7,192 nt of DNA from Rikenellaceae bacterium (lineage in GTDB: Bacteria; Bacteroidota; Bacteroidia; Bacteroidales; UBA932), in the NCBI GenBank assembly GCA_003520315.1, contig DOVA01000246.1:1-7192 (forward strand), in the 5' to 3' direction. The notes beneath the pieces were generated by a model. It was not told where the DNA came from, made no database searches, and was given only the letters and a program-made list of their open reading frames with translations. The translations under genes and the position numbers were made by a program. Shown here in pieces: positions 1 to 6,782 of the stretch; within the stretch, counting starts at the first letter, position 1; the number at the start of each line of letters is the position of its first letter.

Positions 1-99
1 ATCGATCGTGGAACTGCATGTGATCATGTCTCAAATTTTTTGCAAACGTACAAAAAAAATGGAACTTTGCTTTATGAAATCTATATTGGGTATTGGTAA
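1..99 (+). CDS. Possible C-terminal tail of an upstream gene (solute-binding-protein-like), partial
   Basis: Frame 1 is open from the left edge to a TAA at 97-99, giving about 32 residues that include VSNFLQTYKKNGTL followed by EIY and GYW. This resembles the closing helix of family-3 periplasmic solute-binding proteins (type: xNxFLxxxKxNGTLxxIYxKWF), which are extracytoplasmic and bind amino acids or similar ligands. If real, it overlaps the downstream kinase start (74) by 26 bases and would make that kinase part of an upstream operon. The stretch is short, there is one extra residue relative to the usual spacing, and an open frame of this size can occur by chance. No start or domain core is visible, so the identification is tentative. 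Confidence 0.25.
   Translation: MDRGTACDHVSNFLQTYKKNGTLLYEIYIGYW
39..69 (+). promoter_or_regulatory. Weak Bacteroidota-like promoter candidate before the PfkB kinase
   Basis: TTTG at 39-42 is followed after 19 bases by GAACTTTG at 62-69, which matches five of the six fixed positions of the Bacteroidota -7 consensus TAnnTTTG. The box ends only four bases before the ATG at 74, so transcription would begin at or beside the start codon. The match is imperfect in AT-rich DNA. It competes with the idea that an upstream gene reads through this region. Confidence 0.18.
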
Positions 100-1069
100 T
101 GCTCTGACAGATGTTGTTATAATGCTAAATGATGACAAATTGCTGAATCTGTATCATTTGCCAAAAGGAAGCATGCAACATGTTGGCCAAGAGACTGTAG
201 AGGTTATTTTGAGGAAATTTAAGGCAAAAGATATTAAAATTATAGCCGGAGGTTCTGCTGCAAATACAATTGCAGGGACTGCAATGCTTGGCATGCACTC
301 GGCTTTTGTAGGTAAAGTTGGGGATGATGAAATGGGGTCTTTATTTAAAGCAAGTCAGATACAAGAAGGGATTAATTCCATTCTTTTGAAAGGCAGGGCT
401 GCTTCTGGTATTTCATTAGTATTTATCACACCTCCAAATTTTGAAAGAACTTTTGCTGTTTATCCCGGGGCAGCATTGGAACTGGTCCCGGATGATCTTA
501 CCCGAGACATGTTTAATGGTTATGACTATTTACACATAGAGGGATATCTATTTCAAAATCACGATCTTGTCCTTAAGGCTGTTGAAATGGCTAAATCCGA
601 AGGTATGACTATCTCTCTTGATATGGCAAGCTATAACATTGTGGAGAGTAATAATAATTTTTTGCACAGTATTGTTAAGGATTATGTGAATATTGTTTTT
701 GCTAATGAAACGGAGGCAGAAACATTTGCCGGATGCCCACCGCGGGAAGCTCTCGATATTTTAGCTTCCATGTGTGATGTTGCAGTGGTCAAAATAGGCA
801 AAGACGGTTCAATGATCAAAAGTGGGAAAGAATATAGCTTCATCAGGGCAAAATCTGCTGTTACTCTCGATGAAACAGGTGCAGGAGATCTGTATGCTGC
901 AGGTTTTTTATTTGCTCATTCCCATGGTTTATCGCTTGATTATTGTGGAGAAGTTGGCTCAATAGTTGCAGCTGCAGTTGTAGAAGTAATAGGTACTAAA
1001 ATTGATGAGCCCCGCCGAGAACTTGTCAAACATAAAATCAGAGGACTTACAGGTCTGACATTTATTTGA
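74..1069 (+). CDS. PfkB-family carbohydrate/nucleoside kinase (adenosine-kinase-like)
   Basis: A cytoplasmic ribokinase-superfamily enzyme that should transfer the ATP gamma-phosphate to a hydroxymethyl group of a sugar or nucleoside. With the ATG at 74 the protein is 331 residues, usual for the family. Visible motifs are the N-terminal GIGNALTDV (6-14), the substrate-side GGSAANT (59-65), SLDMASYNIVE (181-191), the NxxE motif as NETEA (211-215), and the second PfkB signature DETGAGDLYAAGF (266-278), whose Asp272 is the expected catalytic base. The frame is open further upstream (GTG at 8, ATG at 26, ATG at 59), but the family begins right at the first beta strand, so 74 is preferred. There is no clear Shine-Dalgarno. 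The overall pattern is closest to Bacteroidota adenosine-kinase-like PfkB proteins. The true substrate (adenosine, ribose or another sugar) cannot be read from sequence. The stop overlaps the convergent deoxynucleoside kinase by 8 bases. Confidence 0.9.
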   Translation: MKSILGIGNALTDVVIMLNDDKLLNLYHLPKGSMQHVGQETVEVILRKFKAKDIKIIAGGSAANTIAGTAMLGMHSAFVGKVGDDEMGSLFKASQIQEGINSILLKGRAASGISLVFITPPNFERTFAVYPGAALELVPDDLTRDMFNGYDYLHIEGYLFQNHDLVLKAVEMAKSEGMTISLDMASYNIVESNNNFLHSIVKDYVNIVFANETEAETFAGCPPREALDILASMCDVAVVKIGKDGSMIKSGKEYSFIRAKSAVTLDETGAGDLYAAGFLFAHSHGLSLDYCGEVGSIVAAAVVEVIGTKIDEPRRELVKHKIRGLTGLTFI

Positions 1070-1076
1070 ACAGACC
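1052..1076. repeat. Inverted repeat enclosing two convergent stop codons (possible bidirectional termination hairpin)
   Basis: GGTCTG (1052-1057) and CAGACC (1071-1076) are perfect 6-bp complements separated by 13 bases that hold the stop codons of both converging genes (TGA 1067-1069 on +, TAA from 1064 down to 1062 on -). A stem here could slow or terminate polymerase from either side where there is no intergenic space. No T-run follows in either direction, so it is not a standard intrinsic terminator, and a 6-bp stem with a 13-base loop is weak. Confidence 0.35.
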
Positions 1077-1679
1077 ATGAAGCAATGCATCTATCCGGTC
1101 AATAACGATGCTTAAATCCTCAGGTCTTTCCTCAAATTTGACTTCATCCACATTGATTATCAAAACTTTCCCATCCTTATATTCTTCAATCCATTTTTCG
1201 TAACGCTCGTTTAATCCGGACAGATAATCTATTCTGATACCATTTTCATATTCACGTCCCCTTTTATGGATCTGTGCCACTAGATTCGGAATGGATGATC
1301 TGAGGTATATCAAAAGATCCGGCGGTTTGACGAGTGACATTATTATATTGAAGAGTGAAGTGTAGTTTTCAAAATCCCGGGTGCTCATAAGCCCCATATC
1401 ATGCAGATTTGTGGCAAATATTCGGGCATCTTCGTAAATAGTTCTGTCTTGAACGACATCGTTACTGCTTTTCTGTATGTCAACTATACCTTTAAATCTC
1501 TCTTTAAGAAAGAAGATTTGCAGATTGAAAGACCACCTTTGCATATCATTATAGAAATCTGCAAGATAGGGATTTTCGTCAACATCTTCATATTTTGCCT
1601 CCCAATTATAATGTTTTGAAAGCAGCCTGGTCAGAGTGGTCTTACCGCTGCCTATATTTCCTGCGATAGCTATGTGCAT
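1062..1679 (-). CDS. Deoxynucleoside kinase (dGK/dAK/dCK family)
   Basis: A 205-residue cytoplasmic salvage enzyme expected to phosphorylate deoxynucleosides at the 5' position using an NTP. Motifs in order: P-loop GNIGSGKTT (7-15, Lys13), the substrate-pocket segment EDVDENPYL (31-39, where Glu31 aligns by inference with the catalytic acid of the EPV motif), the long helix DMQRWSFNLQIFFLKERF (45-62), the DRT motif (78-80, the DRS/ERS counterpart), and a LID-like arginine-rich segment KRGREYENG (139-147). Length and these segments match bacterial deoxyadenosine/deoxyguanosine kinases, but the base preference is not determinable here. The start at 1679 places the P-loop at residue 7, as usual. 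It is divergent from pcm across 75 bases and convergent with the PfkB kinase. No frameshift or missing key residue was seen. Confidence 0.93.
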   Translation of the reverse strand: MHIAIAGNIGSGKTTLTRLLSKHYNWEAKYEDVDENPYLADFYNDMQRWSFNLQIFFLKERFKGIVDIQKSSNDVVQDRTIYEDARIFATNLHDMGLMSTRDFENYTSLFNIIMSLVKPPDLLIYLRSSIPNLVAQIHKRGREYENGIRIDYLSGLNERYEKWIEEYKDGKVLIINVDEVKFEERPEDLSIVIDRIDALLHGLFK

Positions 1680-1695
1680 TATTGTATATTTATTA

Positions 1696-1717
1696 TTGGA
1701 GAGATAACAATCTCCAA
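1696..1717. repeat. Perfect 7-bp inverted repeat in the divergent intergenic region
   Basis: TTGGAGA (1696-1702) and TCTCCAA (1711-1717) are exact reverse complements with an 8-base spacer. The repeat lies between the two divergent starts (1679 on -, 1755 on +), about where a transcript for the deoxynucleoside kinase would begin. It could be an operator half-site pair or a 5'-UTR hairpin. Function is unproven and no regulator is encoded nearby. Confidence 0.45.
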
Positions 1718-1719
1718 AA

Positions 1720-1727
1720 CAAAATTA
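1720..1727 (-). promoter_or_regulatory. Candidate -7 box for the deoxynucleoside kinase
   Basis: Read on the minus strand this is TAATTTTG, an exact match to the Bacteroidota -7 consensus TAnnTTTG. It would start transcription near 1715, giving a leader of roughly 35 bases containing the inverted repeat at 1696-1717. No TTG -33 element is seen at the usual distance, and the region is AT-rich, so a chance match is possible. Confidence 0.3.
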
Positions 1728-1741
1728 AAAAAAATCTTTAG

Positions 1742-1749
1742 TATTTTTG
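1742..1749 (+). promoter_or_regulatory. Candidate -7 box for the pcm operon
   Basis: TATTTTTG matches TAnnTTTG exactly and sits five bases before the pcm ATG at 1755. If used, the transcript would start at or next to the start codon, making it nearly leaderless. No -33 TTG element is present about 20 bases upstream (the sequence there is A-rich), which weakens the call. Confidence 0.28.
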
Positions 1750-1754
1750 TATTT

Positions 1755-2402
1755 ATGTTAGATACACTACAGCATCAGGGAAGGCGGAAGAAACTTCTGG
1801 ACAATCTTGCAAAGAGTTTTGATTTTGACCCCTCTGTCTTGGAGGCAATGAGCAGAGTGCCAAGGCATCTTTTTATTGAACCTGGTCTGGATCACCTTGC
1901 TTATCTTGACAGACCATTGCCTATAGGTGCAGGACAGACTATATCACAACCTTTCACAGTTGCAATGCAGAGTCATTTGCTTAAGGCAGAACGCTTTGAC
2001 AAAGTGCTTGAAATAGGTACAGGATGCGGTTATCAGACGGCGGTTCTTGCAGAAATGGGACTAAGAGTATACAGCATAGAAAGACTAAAATCTCTATATC
2101 AATTAGCTCGGAAAAATCTTGAAAAACTTGGGTATTATTCCCCCCTGTTGTTTTTGGGTGATGGTTTTGTCGGACTTCCTAAGTTTGCACCTTTTAAGAG
2201 AATTCTGCTTGCTTGTGGCGCTCCTGAAGTGCCTTCTACTCTTGTCGACCAGCTTGCAGTAGGGGGAAGAATGGTTGTTCCTGTGGGCGCAGATGTGCAG
2301 AAAATGTTGGTTATTGAGAGATTGGGTGAGAATGAATTTAAAACGACTGAACATGGAGAGTACAAATTTGTTCCTATGTTATCGGGTGTAGAGAAAAAAT
2401 AA
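1755..2402 (+). CDS. pcm: Protein-L-isoaspartate O-methyltransferase
   Basis: A cytoplasmic SAM-dependent enzyme that methylates isoaspartyl residues in aged proteins so they can revert to aspartate. The 215-residue product matches the family length. Visible: an N-terminal helical region ending in VPRHLFI (35-41), the substrate motif GQTISQPFTVA (60-70, active-site Ser64), SAM motif I VLEIGTGCGYQTAVLA (84-99), the acidic SAM-ribose segment YSIER (106-110), GDG (135-137), GAPEVP (155-160), the LAVGGRMVVPVG strand region (167-178) and the FVPM C-terminus (205-208). The frame is open up to an ATG at 1674, but that adds 27 hydrophobic residues overlapping the divergent gene and unlike the family, so 1755 is chosen. 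One oddity: the usual (F/Y)D(A/R)I(I/L)VTAGAP reads FKRILLACGAP (147-157), so the customary Asp is Lys148. It leads a probable five-gene operon. Confidence 0.93.
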   Translation: MLDTLQHQGRRKKLLDNLAKSFDFDPSVLEAMSRVPRHLFIEPGLDHLAYLDRPLPIGAGQTISQPFTVAMQSHLLKAERFDKVLEIGTGCGYQTAVLAEMGLRVYSIERLKSLYQLARKNLEKLGYYSPLLFLGDGFVGLPKFAPFKRILLACGAPEVPSTLVDQLAVGGRMVVPVGADVQKMLVIERLGENEFKTTEHGEYKFVPMLSGVEKK

Positions 2403-2425
2403 ATCTGATTTTTTATAATTATAAT

Positions 2426-3079
2426 ATGATAAGTACCAAAACTTTTTATTTTAATGATCTCAGGGAGTGCACGTATGTAGTATGGGACGAAACCGGAGAA
2501 TGCCTCATAATTGATCCCGGCTGCCAGAGTGAAACAGAAAAGGAGAGACTGAAAAAATTTATTGAAAACAACAAACTTAAGCGAGTCAAATTGCTAAATA
2601 CTCATGGTCACTTTGATCATGTAATGGGCAATGCATTTGTTGCAAATACTTGGGGAGTTAAGAGTTATATCCACCCTCTCGACAAACCTCAGCTTGAAAG
2701 AGCATATTCATATGGAGAGATGTTTGGCTACAATATAGAACAGCCTCCAGTTGATACAATAGATATAGGGGATGGTGATAAAATTAATTTTGGCAATTCA
2801 TGTCTTAAAGTTATTACAACACCCGGCCATACGAGAGGAGGCGTCTGTTTCTACACTGAAGAAGTGGGGAACAGAATTATTTTCTCAGGAGATTCTCTTT
2901 TTGCTGGAAGTATAGGGAGGACAGATCTTCCAGGCGGAGATTATGATGCGCTTATGGATTCTTTACTCAATAAAATAATAGTTCTTGGAGGTGATTACAA
3001 GGTTCTTCCCGGACATGGTCCGGAAACCACAATCAGTCACGAACTTGCCACTAATCCTTTTTTGAGCTATGAGTCTTAA
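2426..3079 (+). CDS. Metallo-beta-lactamase-fold hydrolase, glyoxalase-II-like (YcbL type)
   Basis: A cytoplasmic binuclear metal hydrolase of 217 residues. All expected metal ligands are present: THGHFDH (59-65; His60, His62, Asp64, His65), PGHT (133-136; His135), SGDSLF (154-159; Asp156) and PGHG (195-198; His197). The segment SIGRTDLPGGD (162-172) is typical of the glyoxalase II / YcbL subgroup. Classical glyoxalase II is about 250 residues with a C-terminal substrate-binding helical domain; that domain is absent here, so the enzyme is probably a short YcbL-like form acting on S-lactoyl-thiols or another thioester, and glutathione dependence cannot be assumed. The start at 2426 follows pcm by 23 bases with no Shine-Dalgarno; the first strand (KTFYFNDLRECTYVVWD) begins at residue 5, as expected. 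The last 11 bases overlap the next gene. Confidence 0.9.
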   Translation: MISTKTFYFNDLRECTYVVWDETGECLIIDPGCQSETEKERLKKFIENNKLKRVKLLNTHGHFDHVMGNAFVANTWGVKSYIHPLDKPQLERAYSYGEMFGYNIEQPPVDTIDIGDGDKINFGNSCLKVITTPGHTRGGVCFYTEEVGNRIIFSGDSLFAGSIGRTDLPGGDYDALMDSLLNKIIVLGGDYKVLPGHGPETTISHELATNPFLSYES

Positions 3080-3959
3080 ATTATTACTGATTATACCTCT
3101 CCTTGCTTTTTGTACAGGAGGCGAAGTATATTCTGGGAGAAGTCATCAAGATATTGAACAACAGATTGTAACAATTCCTGAACTCCCTGAAGAAATTTCA
3201 TTTGCAGGGGAAGCTGTCCCTTTGAAATATTTTGATGTAAGAGAGTCTTTGCAAAGGGAGATGACAGTGATTACTTACTGGCACTCATCTCTTTTACTGA
3301 TTTTGCAGAACGATAATCGTTATGGAAAAGAGATCAAGAACATTCTTAAACAGGAAGGTATCCCTGAGGACTTTTATTATCTGTGTATTGCAGAGAGTGG
3401 GCTGCAACCTGTTTCTTCACCTGCAGGCGCATGTGGCTACTGGCAGTTTCTATCTTCTACAGCCAAAGAGTATGGACTGATAGTTGACAGTGAGGTTGAC
3501 GAACGCTACAACATTGAGAAGTCAACTAGAGCAGCTGCAGCATATTTTAGAAAGGCGTATGCGGAACTCGGCTCCTGGACTTTAGCTGCTGCCTCGTACA
3601 ATATAGGTCTTTCAAATGTCAAGTACAGAAAAACAATCCAGCATCAGAACAATTATTACGATATGCAATTTCCTGAGGAAACAGGACGATATCTTTTCAG
3701 GGCTCTTGCTTTTAAAACGATAATGAGTGATCCTCAGAAATATGGCTATAAGGTTGAAAAAGAACAGCTCTATCCTGAACTTCATTATAGCGAAGTAAAA
3801 GTTAATACACCTGTTGAAAACTGGTCTGCATTTGCTGCCAGATATAATACAAATTTCAAGTTACTCAAAATGTATAATCAGTGGATTAGGGCCAATTATC
3901 TTACTAACAAGTATAGAAAGACTTTTGTAGTGAGAATTCCTAAAGAGGGGACAAGATGA
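3069..3959 (+). CDS. Secreted lytic murein transglycosylase (SLT/MltD-like) with LysM-like tail
   Basis: A 296-residue exported enzyme predicted to cleave peptidoglycan glycan strands between MurNAc and GlcNAc, forming 1,6-anhydroMurNAc. Residues 1-18 form a short signal sequence (Lys4, then the LLLIIPLLAF core). Cys15 lies in LAFC, a lipobox-like setting, but Phe at -1 is atypical, so lipoprotein status is uncertain. The SLT domain covers about 60-225: IAESGLQP (107-114, catalytic Glu109), SSPAGACGYWQF (116-127), AAASYNIG (173-180) and ETGRYLFRALAFK (204-216), the order found in family 1 / MltD-type enzymes. Residues about 248-291 (VENWSAFAARYNTNFKLLKMYN, ending in VVRIP) look like a single degenerate LysM module for binding cell wall. 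The start overlaps the upstream hydrolase by 11 bases and the stop overlaps uvrA as ATGA, indicating co-transcription and probably coupled translation. Confidence 0.92.
   Translation: MSLKLLLIIPLLAFCTGGEVYSGRSHQDIEQQIVTIPELPEEISFAGEAVPLKYFDVRESLQREMTVITYWHSSLLLILQNDNRYGKEIKNILKQEGIPEDFYYLCIAESGLQPVSSPAGACGYWQFLSSTAKEYGLIVDSEVDERYNIEKSTRAAAAYFRKAYAELGSWTLAAASYNIGLSNVKYRKTIQHQNNYYDMQFPEETGRYLFRALAFKTIMSDPQKYGYKVEKEQLYPELHYSEVKVNTPVENWSAFAARYNTNFKLLKMYNQWIRANYLTNKYRKTFVVRIPKEGTR
3945..3950 (+). promoter_or_regulatory. Shine-Dalgarno-like GAGGGG before uvrA
   Basis: GAGGGG lies five bases before the uvrA ATG at 3956 and is the only purine-rich, SD-like stretch seen at correct spacing before a start in this window. 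It supports the ATGA-overlap start. It also encodes the last residues of the transglycosylase, so the match may be incidental in a phylum that seldom relies on SD pairing. Confidence 0.35.
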
Positions 3960-6772
3960 ACGACTCTATTGAGGTTACTGGGGCAAGAGTTCATAATCTT
4001 AAGAACATCAATGTCTCAATACCACGCAATAAACTTGTAGTTATTTCAGGTTTAAGTGGTAGCGGGAAATCTTCACTTGCCTTTGACACTATATGTGCGG
4101 AGGGTCAGCGAAGATATATGGAGACTCTCTCTTCCTATGCGAGACAATTTATGGGCGTATTGGAGAGACCTGACGTAGAGAGTATTACCGGCTTAAATCC
4201 TGTAATAGCCATAGAACAGAAGAGTACTAACCGAAATCCGAGATCAACTGTTGGTACGATTACTGAAATATCGGATTTTCTGAGACTGCTTTATGCCAAA
4301 GCTTCTACAGCATATTCTCCTGTTACTGGTCGTGAAATGGTAAAATATACTGATGAACAGATTATTTCTCTAATTATAAAGAATTATAGTGGGAAAAAGA
4401 CTTTTCTTCTTGCGCCCTTGGTAAAAGGCAGAAAAGGACATTACAAAGAACTTTTTGAACAACTCCTGAGAAAAGGGTTCACTCAAGTCAGAGTTGACGG
4501 ATCAATCTATGAACTTGTCAATTTAAAGCCACTGGACAGATATAAAAACCATTTTATAGAGCTTGTTGTTGACAAACTGATTCCCAAAGAAGATGATGTT
4601 GCACGAATAAGGGAATCTGTTTTCACTGCTCTTAACATGGGGAAAGGATCTTTGGCTTTGCTTGAAGCAGAGGGAAAAGAGTTAAGGTTTTTAAGCAAGC
4701 AATTAATGTGTCCTGAGTCAGGCATCTCTTTCCCGGAGCCGGCACCTCACACTTTTTCTTTTAATTCTCCTCAGGGGGCATGTCCTCATTGCAAGGGACT
4801 AGGAGTGATTGCCAAAGCTGACATTGGCAAGATAATTCCTGATGACCGTAAATCCATTGCTGACGGAGGAATTGTTCCTTTTGGTTCAATGAGGGAAAAT
4901 ATGCTTTTTGCTCAATTGGAGGGGATAGCAAAAAAATATGGATTCTCACTCCATTCTCCCATAAGGGAGATTCCTGAAGAGGCTTTAAGTACTATATTAT
5001 ATGGATCTGATGAACTTTTCAGAGTAGCCAGAGGTAATTCCTATACAAACATGATGACTTTTTCTGGGGTAATATCCAAGATTGAACAGAATGATTCTGA
5101 TAGCGATGATATGCTTGAAAGAAAAGAAAGATTTATCGAGGAAGAAACATGTCCTGAATGTCACGGGACAAGGCTTAAACCCGAATCTCTTTGTTTTAAG
5201 ATAGACAATTTGAACATTGCAGAGGTATCTGCAATGGATATGGATTTGTTGAAAGAGTGGACAGTTAGCTTGCAAGAAAAACTAAAAGGAAAGGCAGCAT
5301 TAGTTGCAAGAGATATTTTAAAAGAACTGCAGGCAAGAATTGCTTTCTTGTTGGATGTTGGGCTTGAATACCTTTCTTTGGACAGAGCTGCCAAGTCTTT
5401 GAGTGGTGGAGAAAGTCAAAGAATAAGACTGGCAACACAAATAGGGTCAAAACTTGTGAATGTTCTGTACATTCTTGATGAACCGAGTATAGGCCTTCAC
5501 CAGCGTGACAACATAAAGTTGATTGATTCTCTTAAGAAACTTCGCGACGAGGACAACTCTGTAATAGTCGTAGAGCATGATAAGGAGATGATCTTGAGTG
5601 CAGATTATTTGATAGATCTTGGTCCAGGAGCAGGGGAGAAAGGAGGCCGGGTATTATTTGCAGGAGCTCCCTGGGAGATTTTTTCATTTGGCGAAGATCA
5701 GATAGTCAAGAGTCAAAGTTTGAGTCTCGAGTATCTTACAGGAATGCGTAAAATAGATATTCCTTCTCAAAGGAGAAAAGGTAATGGTAAGTTTATAGAG
5801 CTTACAGGAGCTACAGGTAATAACTTGAAGAGTGTTGATATTAAAATCCCACTGGGAACTCTTATCGGTATAAGTGGTGTAAGCGGAAGTGGAAAATCAT
5901 CATTGATAAATGAAACCCTGATGCCTATATTAAGCAACAGATTAAATCACTCGAGATATAATACGCTTCCATATAAGGAGATACATGGTGTTGAAAATAT
6001 AGACAAAGTTATAGAGGTTGATCAGTCGCCTATAGGCAGAAGTCCAAGAAGTAATCCTGCAACTTATACAAACCTTTTTTCGGAAATCAGAAAAGTGTTT
6101 TCACAAACTCCTGATGCCAAGGCAAGAGGTTTTAAAACCGGCAGCTTCTCTTTTAATGTAAAGGGTGGAAGATGGGAAGAGTGCAAAGGTGCAGGGCTGC
6201 AGGTTATCGAAATGAATTTTCTTCCTTCTGTTTTTGTCCATTGTAAAGTATGTAACGGTAGAAGATATCAACCAGACATACTCGCCGTCAAGTATAAGGG
6301 GCATTCAATAAATGATGTCTTGGAAATGACCATATCTGAGGCGGTAGAGTTTTTTGCTCATATACCTTCAATCATTTACAAACTTAAAGCCCTGGAAGAT
6401 GTGGGGCTAGGATATGTTAGGCTTGGTCAACCCGCCACAACATTAAGTGGTGGGGAAAGTCAACGAGTCAAGCTAGCTGCAGAACTTTCAAAAAAAGCAA
6501 CAGGCTCATCTATTTATATTCTTGATGAGCCTACCACGGGACTGCATTTTGAAGATGTAAGAGTATTGATGGATGTATTGCAGAAAATTGTAGATCAAGG
6601 GAATACAGTTATAATCATTGAACACAATCTCGATGTGCTGCGATTGTGTGATTATATATTTGATATGGGACCGGAAGGTGGTAGAAATGGTGGCAAGATC
6701 ATTGCACAGGGTACGCCAGAGGAGATATCAGCCAATTCAAATTCAGTTACCGGAGCATATCTTAATTTTTAA
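3956..6772 (+). CDS. uvrA: Excinuclease ABC subunit A
   Basis: The damage-sensing dimeric ATPase of nucleotide excision repair; it binds distorted DNA and loads UvrB. At 938 residues it is the usual length. First ABC half: Walker [10 protein letters not shown] (32-40), a UvrB-binding/insertion region after about 130, signature [12 protein letters not shown] (482-493), Walker [15 protein letters not shown] (505-518). Second half: Walker [11 protein letters not shown] (641-650), signature [12 protein letters not shown] (830-841), Walker [15 protein letters not shown] (854-867) and IIIEHNLD (886-893). Zinc elements: the first C4 module has Cys252, Ser255 (normally Cys), Cys276 and Cys279; a CPEC pair is at 399-402; the C-terminal module has Trp740 (normally Cys), Cys743, Cys763 and Cys766. 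Loss at 255 is, from memory, common in Bacteroidota; the Trp at 740 looks unusual. The start overlaps the upstream stop (ATGA). No frameshift or stop interrupts it. Confidence 0.97.
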   Translation: MNDSIEVTGARVHNLKNINVSIPRNKLVVISGLSGSGKSSLAFDTICAEGQRRYMETLSSYARQFMGVLERPDVESITGLNPVIAIEQKSTNRNPRSTVGTITEISDFLRLLYAKASTAYSPVTGREMVKYTDEQIISLIIKNYSGKKTFLLAPLVKGRKGHYKELFEQLLRKGFTQVRVDGSIYELVNLKPLDRYKNHFIELVVDKLIPKEDDVARIRESVFTALNMGKGSLALLEAEGKELRFLSKQLMCPESGISFPEPAPHTFSFNSPQGACPHCKGLGVIAKADIGKIIPDDRKSIADGGIVPFGSMRENMLFAQLEGIAKKYGFSLHSPIREIPEEALSTILYGSDELFRVARGNSYTNMMTFSGVISKIEQNDSDSDDMLERKERFIEEETCPECHGTRLKPESLCFKIDNLNIAEVSAMDMDLLKEWTVSLQEKLKGKAALVARDILKELQARIAFLLDVGLEYLSLDRAAKSLSGGESQRIRLATQIGSKLVNVLYILDEPSIGLHQRDNIKLIDSLKKLRDEDNSVIVVEHDKEMILSADYLIDLGPGAGEKGGRVLFAGAPWEIFSFGEDQIVKSQSLSLEYLTGMRKIDIPSQRRKGNGKFIELTGATGNNLKSVDIKIPLGTLIGISGVSGSGKSSLINETLMPILSNRLNHSRYNTLPYKEIHGVENIDKVIEVDQSPIGRSPRSNPATYTNLFSEIRKVFSQTPDAKARGFKTGSFSFNVKGGRWEECKGAGLQVIEMNFLPSVFVHCKVCNGRRYQPDILAVKYKGHSINDVLEMTISEAVEFFAHIPSIIYKLKALEDVGLGYVRLGQPATTLSGGESQRVKLAAELSKKATGSSIYILDEPTTGLHFEDVRVLMDVLQKIVDQGNTVIIIEHNLDVLRLCDYIFDMGPEGGRNGGKIIAQGTPEEISANSNSVTGAYLNF

Positions 6773-6782
6773 AAAATCGTGT

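Noticed and set aside
8..73. Extension of the PfkB kinase to the GTG at 8
   Set aside because: The extra 22 residues do not resemble the family, which starts immediately before the GIGNALTDV strand; the ATG at 74 fits.
1401..1619. 72-residue plus-strand open frame inside the deoxynucleoside kinase
   Set aside because: Antisense to conserved kinase motifs (P-loop side, NPYL and DRT segments), with no family resemblance of its own.
1674..1754. N-terminal extension of pcm from the ATG at 1674
   Set aside because: It would add 27 mostly hydrophobic residues unlike any Pcm, overlap the divergent kinase start and remove the promoter region; the family start aligns with 1755.
2394..2414. AAAAAAT / ATTTTTT inverted repeat just after pcm, followed by T-rich sequence
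   Set aside because: The stem is entirely A/T with a 7-base loop and would be unstable, and the next gene starts 12 bases later in the same direction; it is unlikely to be a terminator.
2415..2425. TATAATTATAAT resembling a sigma70 -10 box before the MBL hydrolase
   Set aside because: No -35 partner, the likely host phylum uses a different promoter consensus, and the 23-base gap suggests co-transcription with pcm.
4507..5450. Several minus-strand open frames inside uvrA, and similar ones at 2103-2365, 6101-6304 and 6762-6977
   Set aside because: They lie antisense to strongly conserved coding sequence, lack recognisable motifs and are typical shadow frames.
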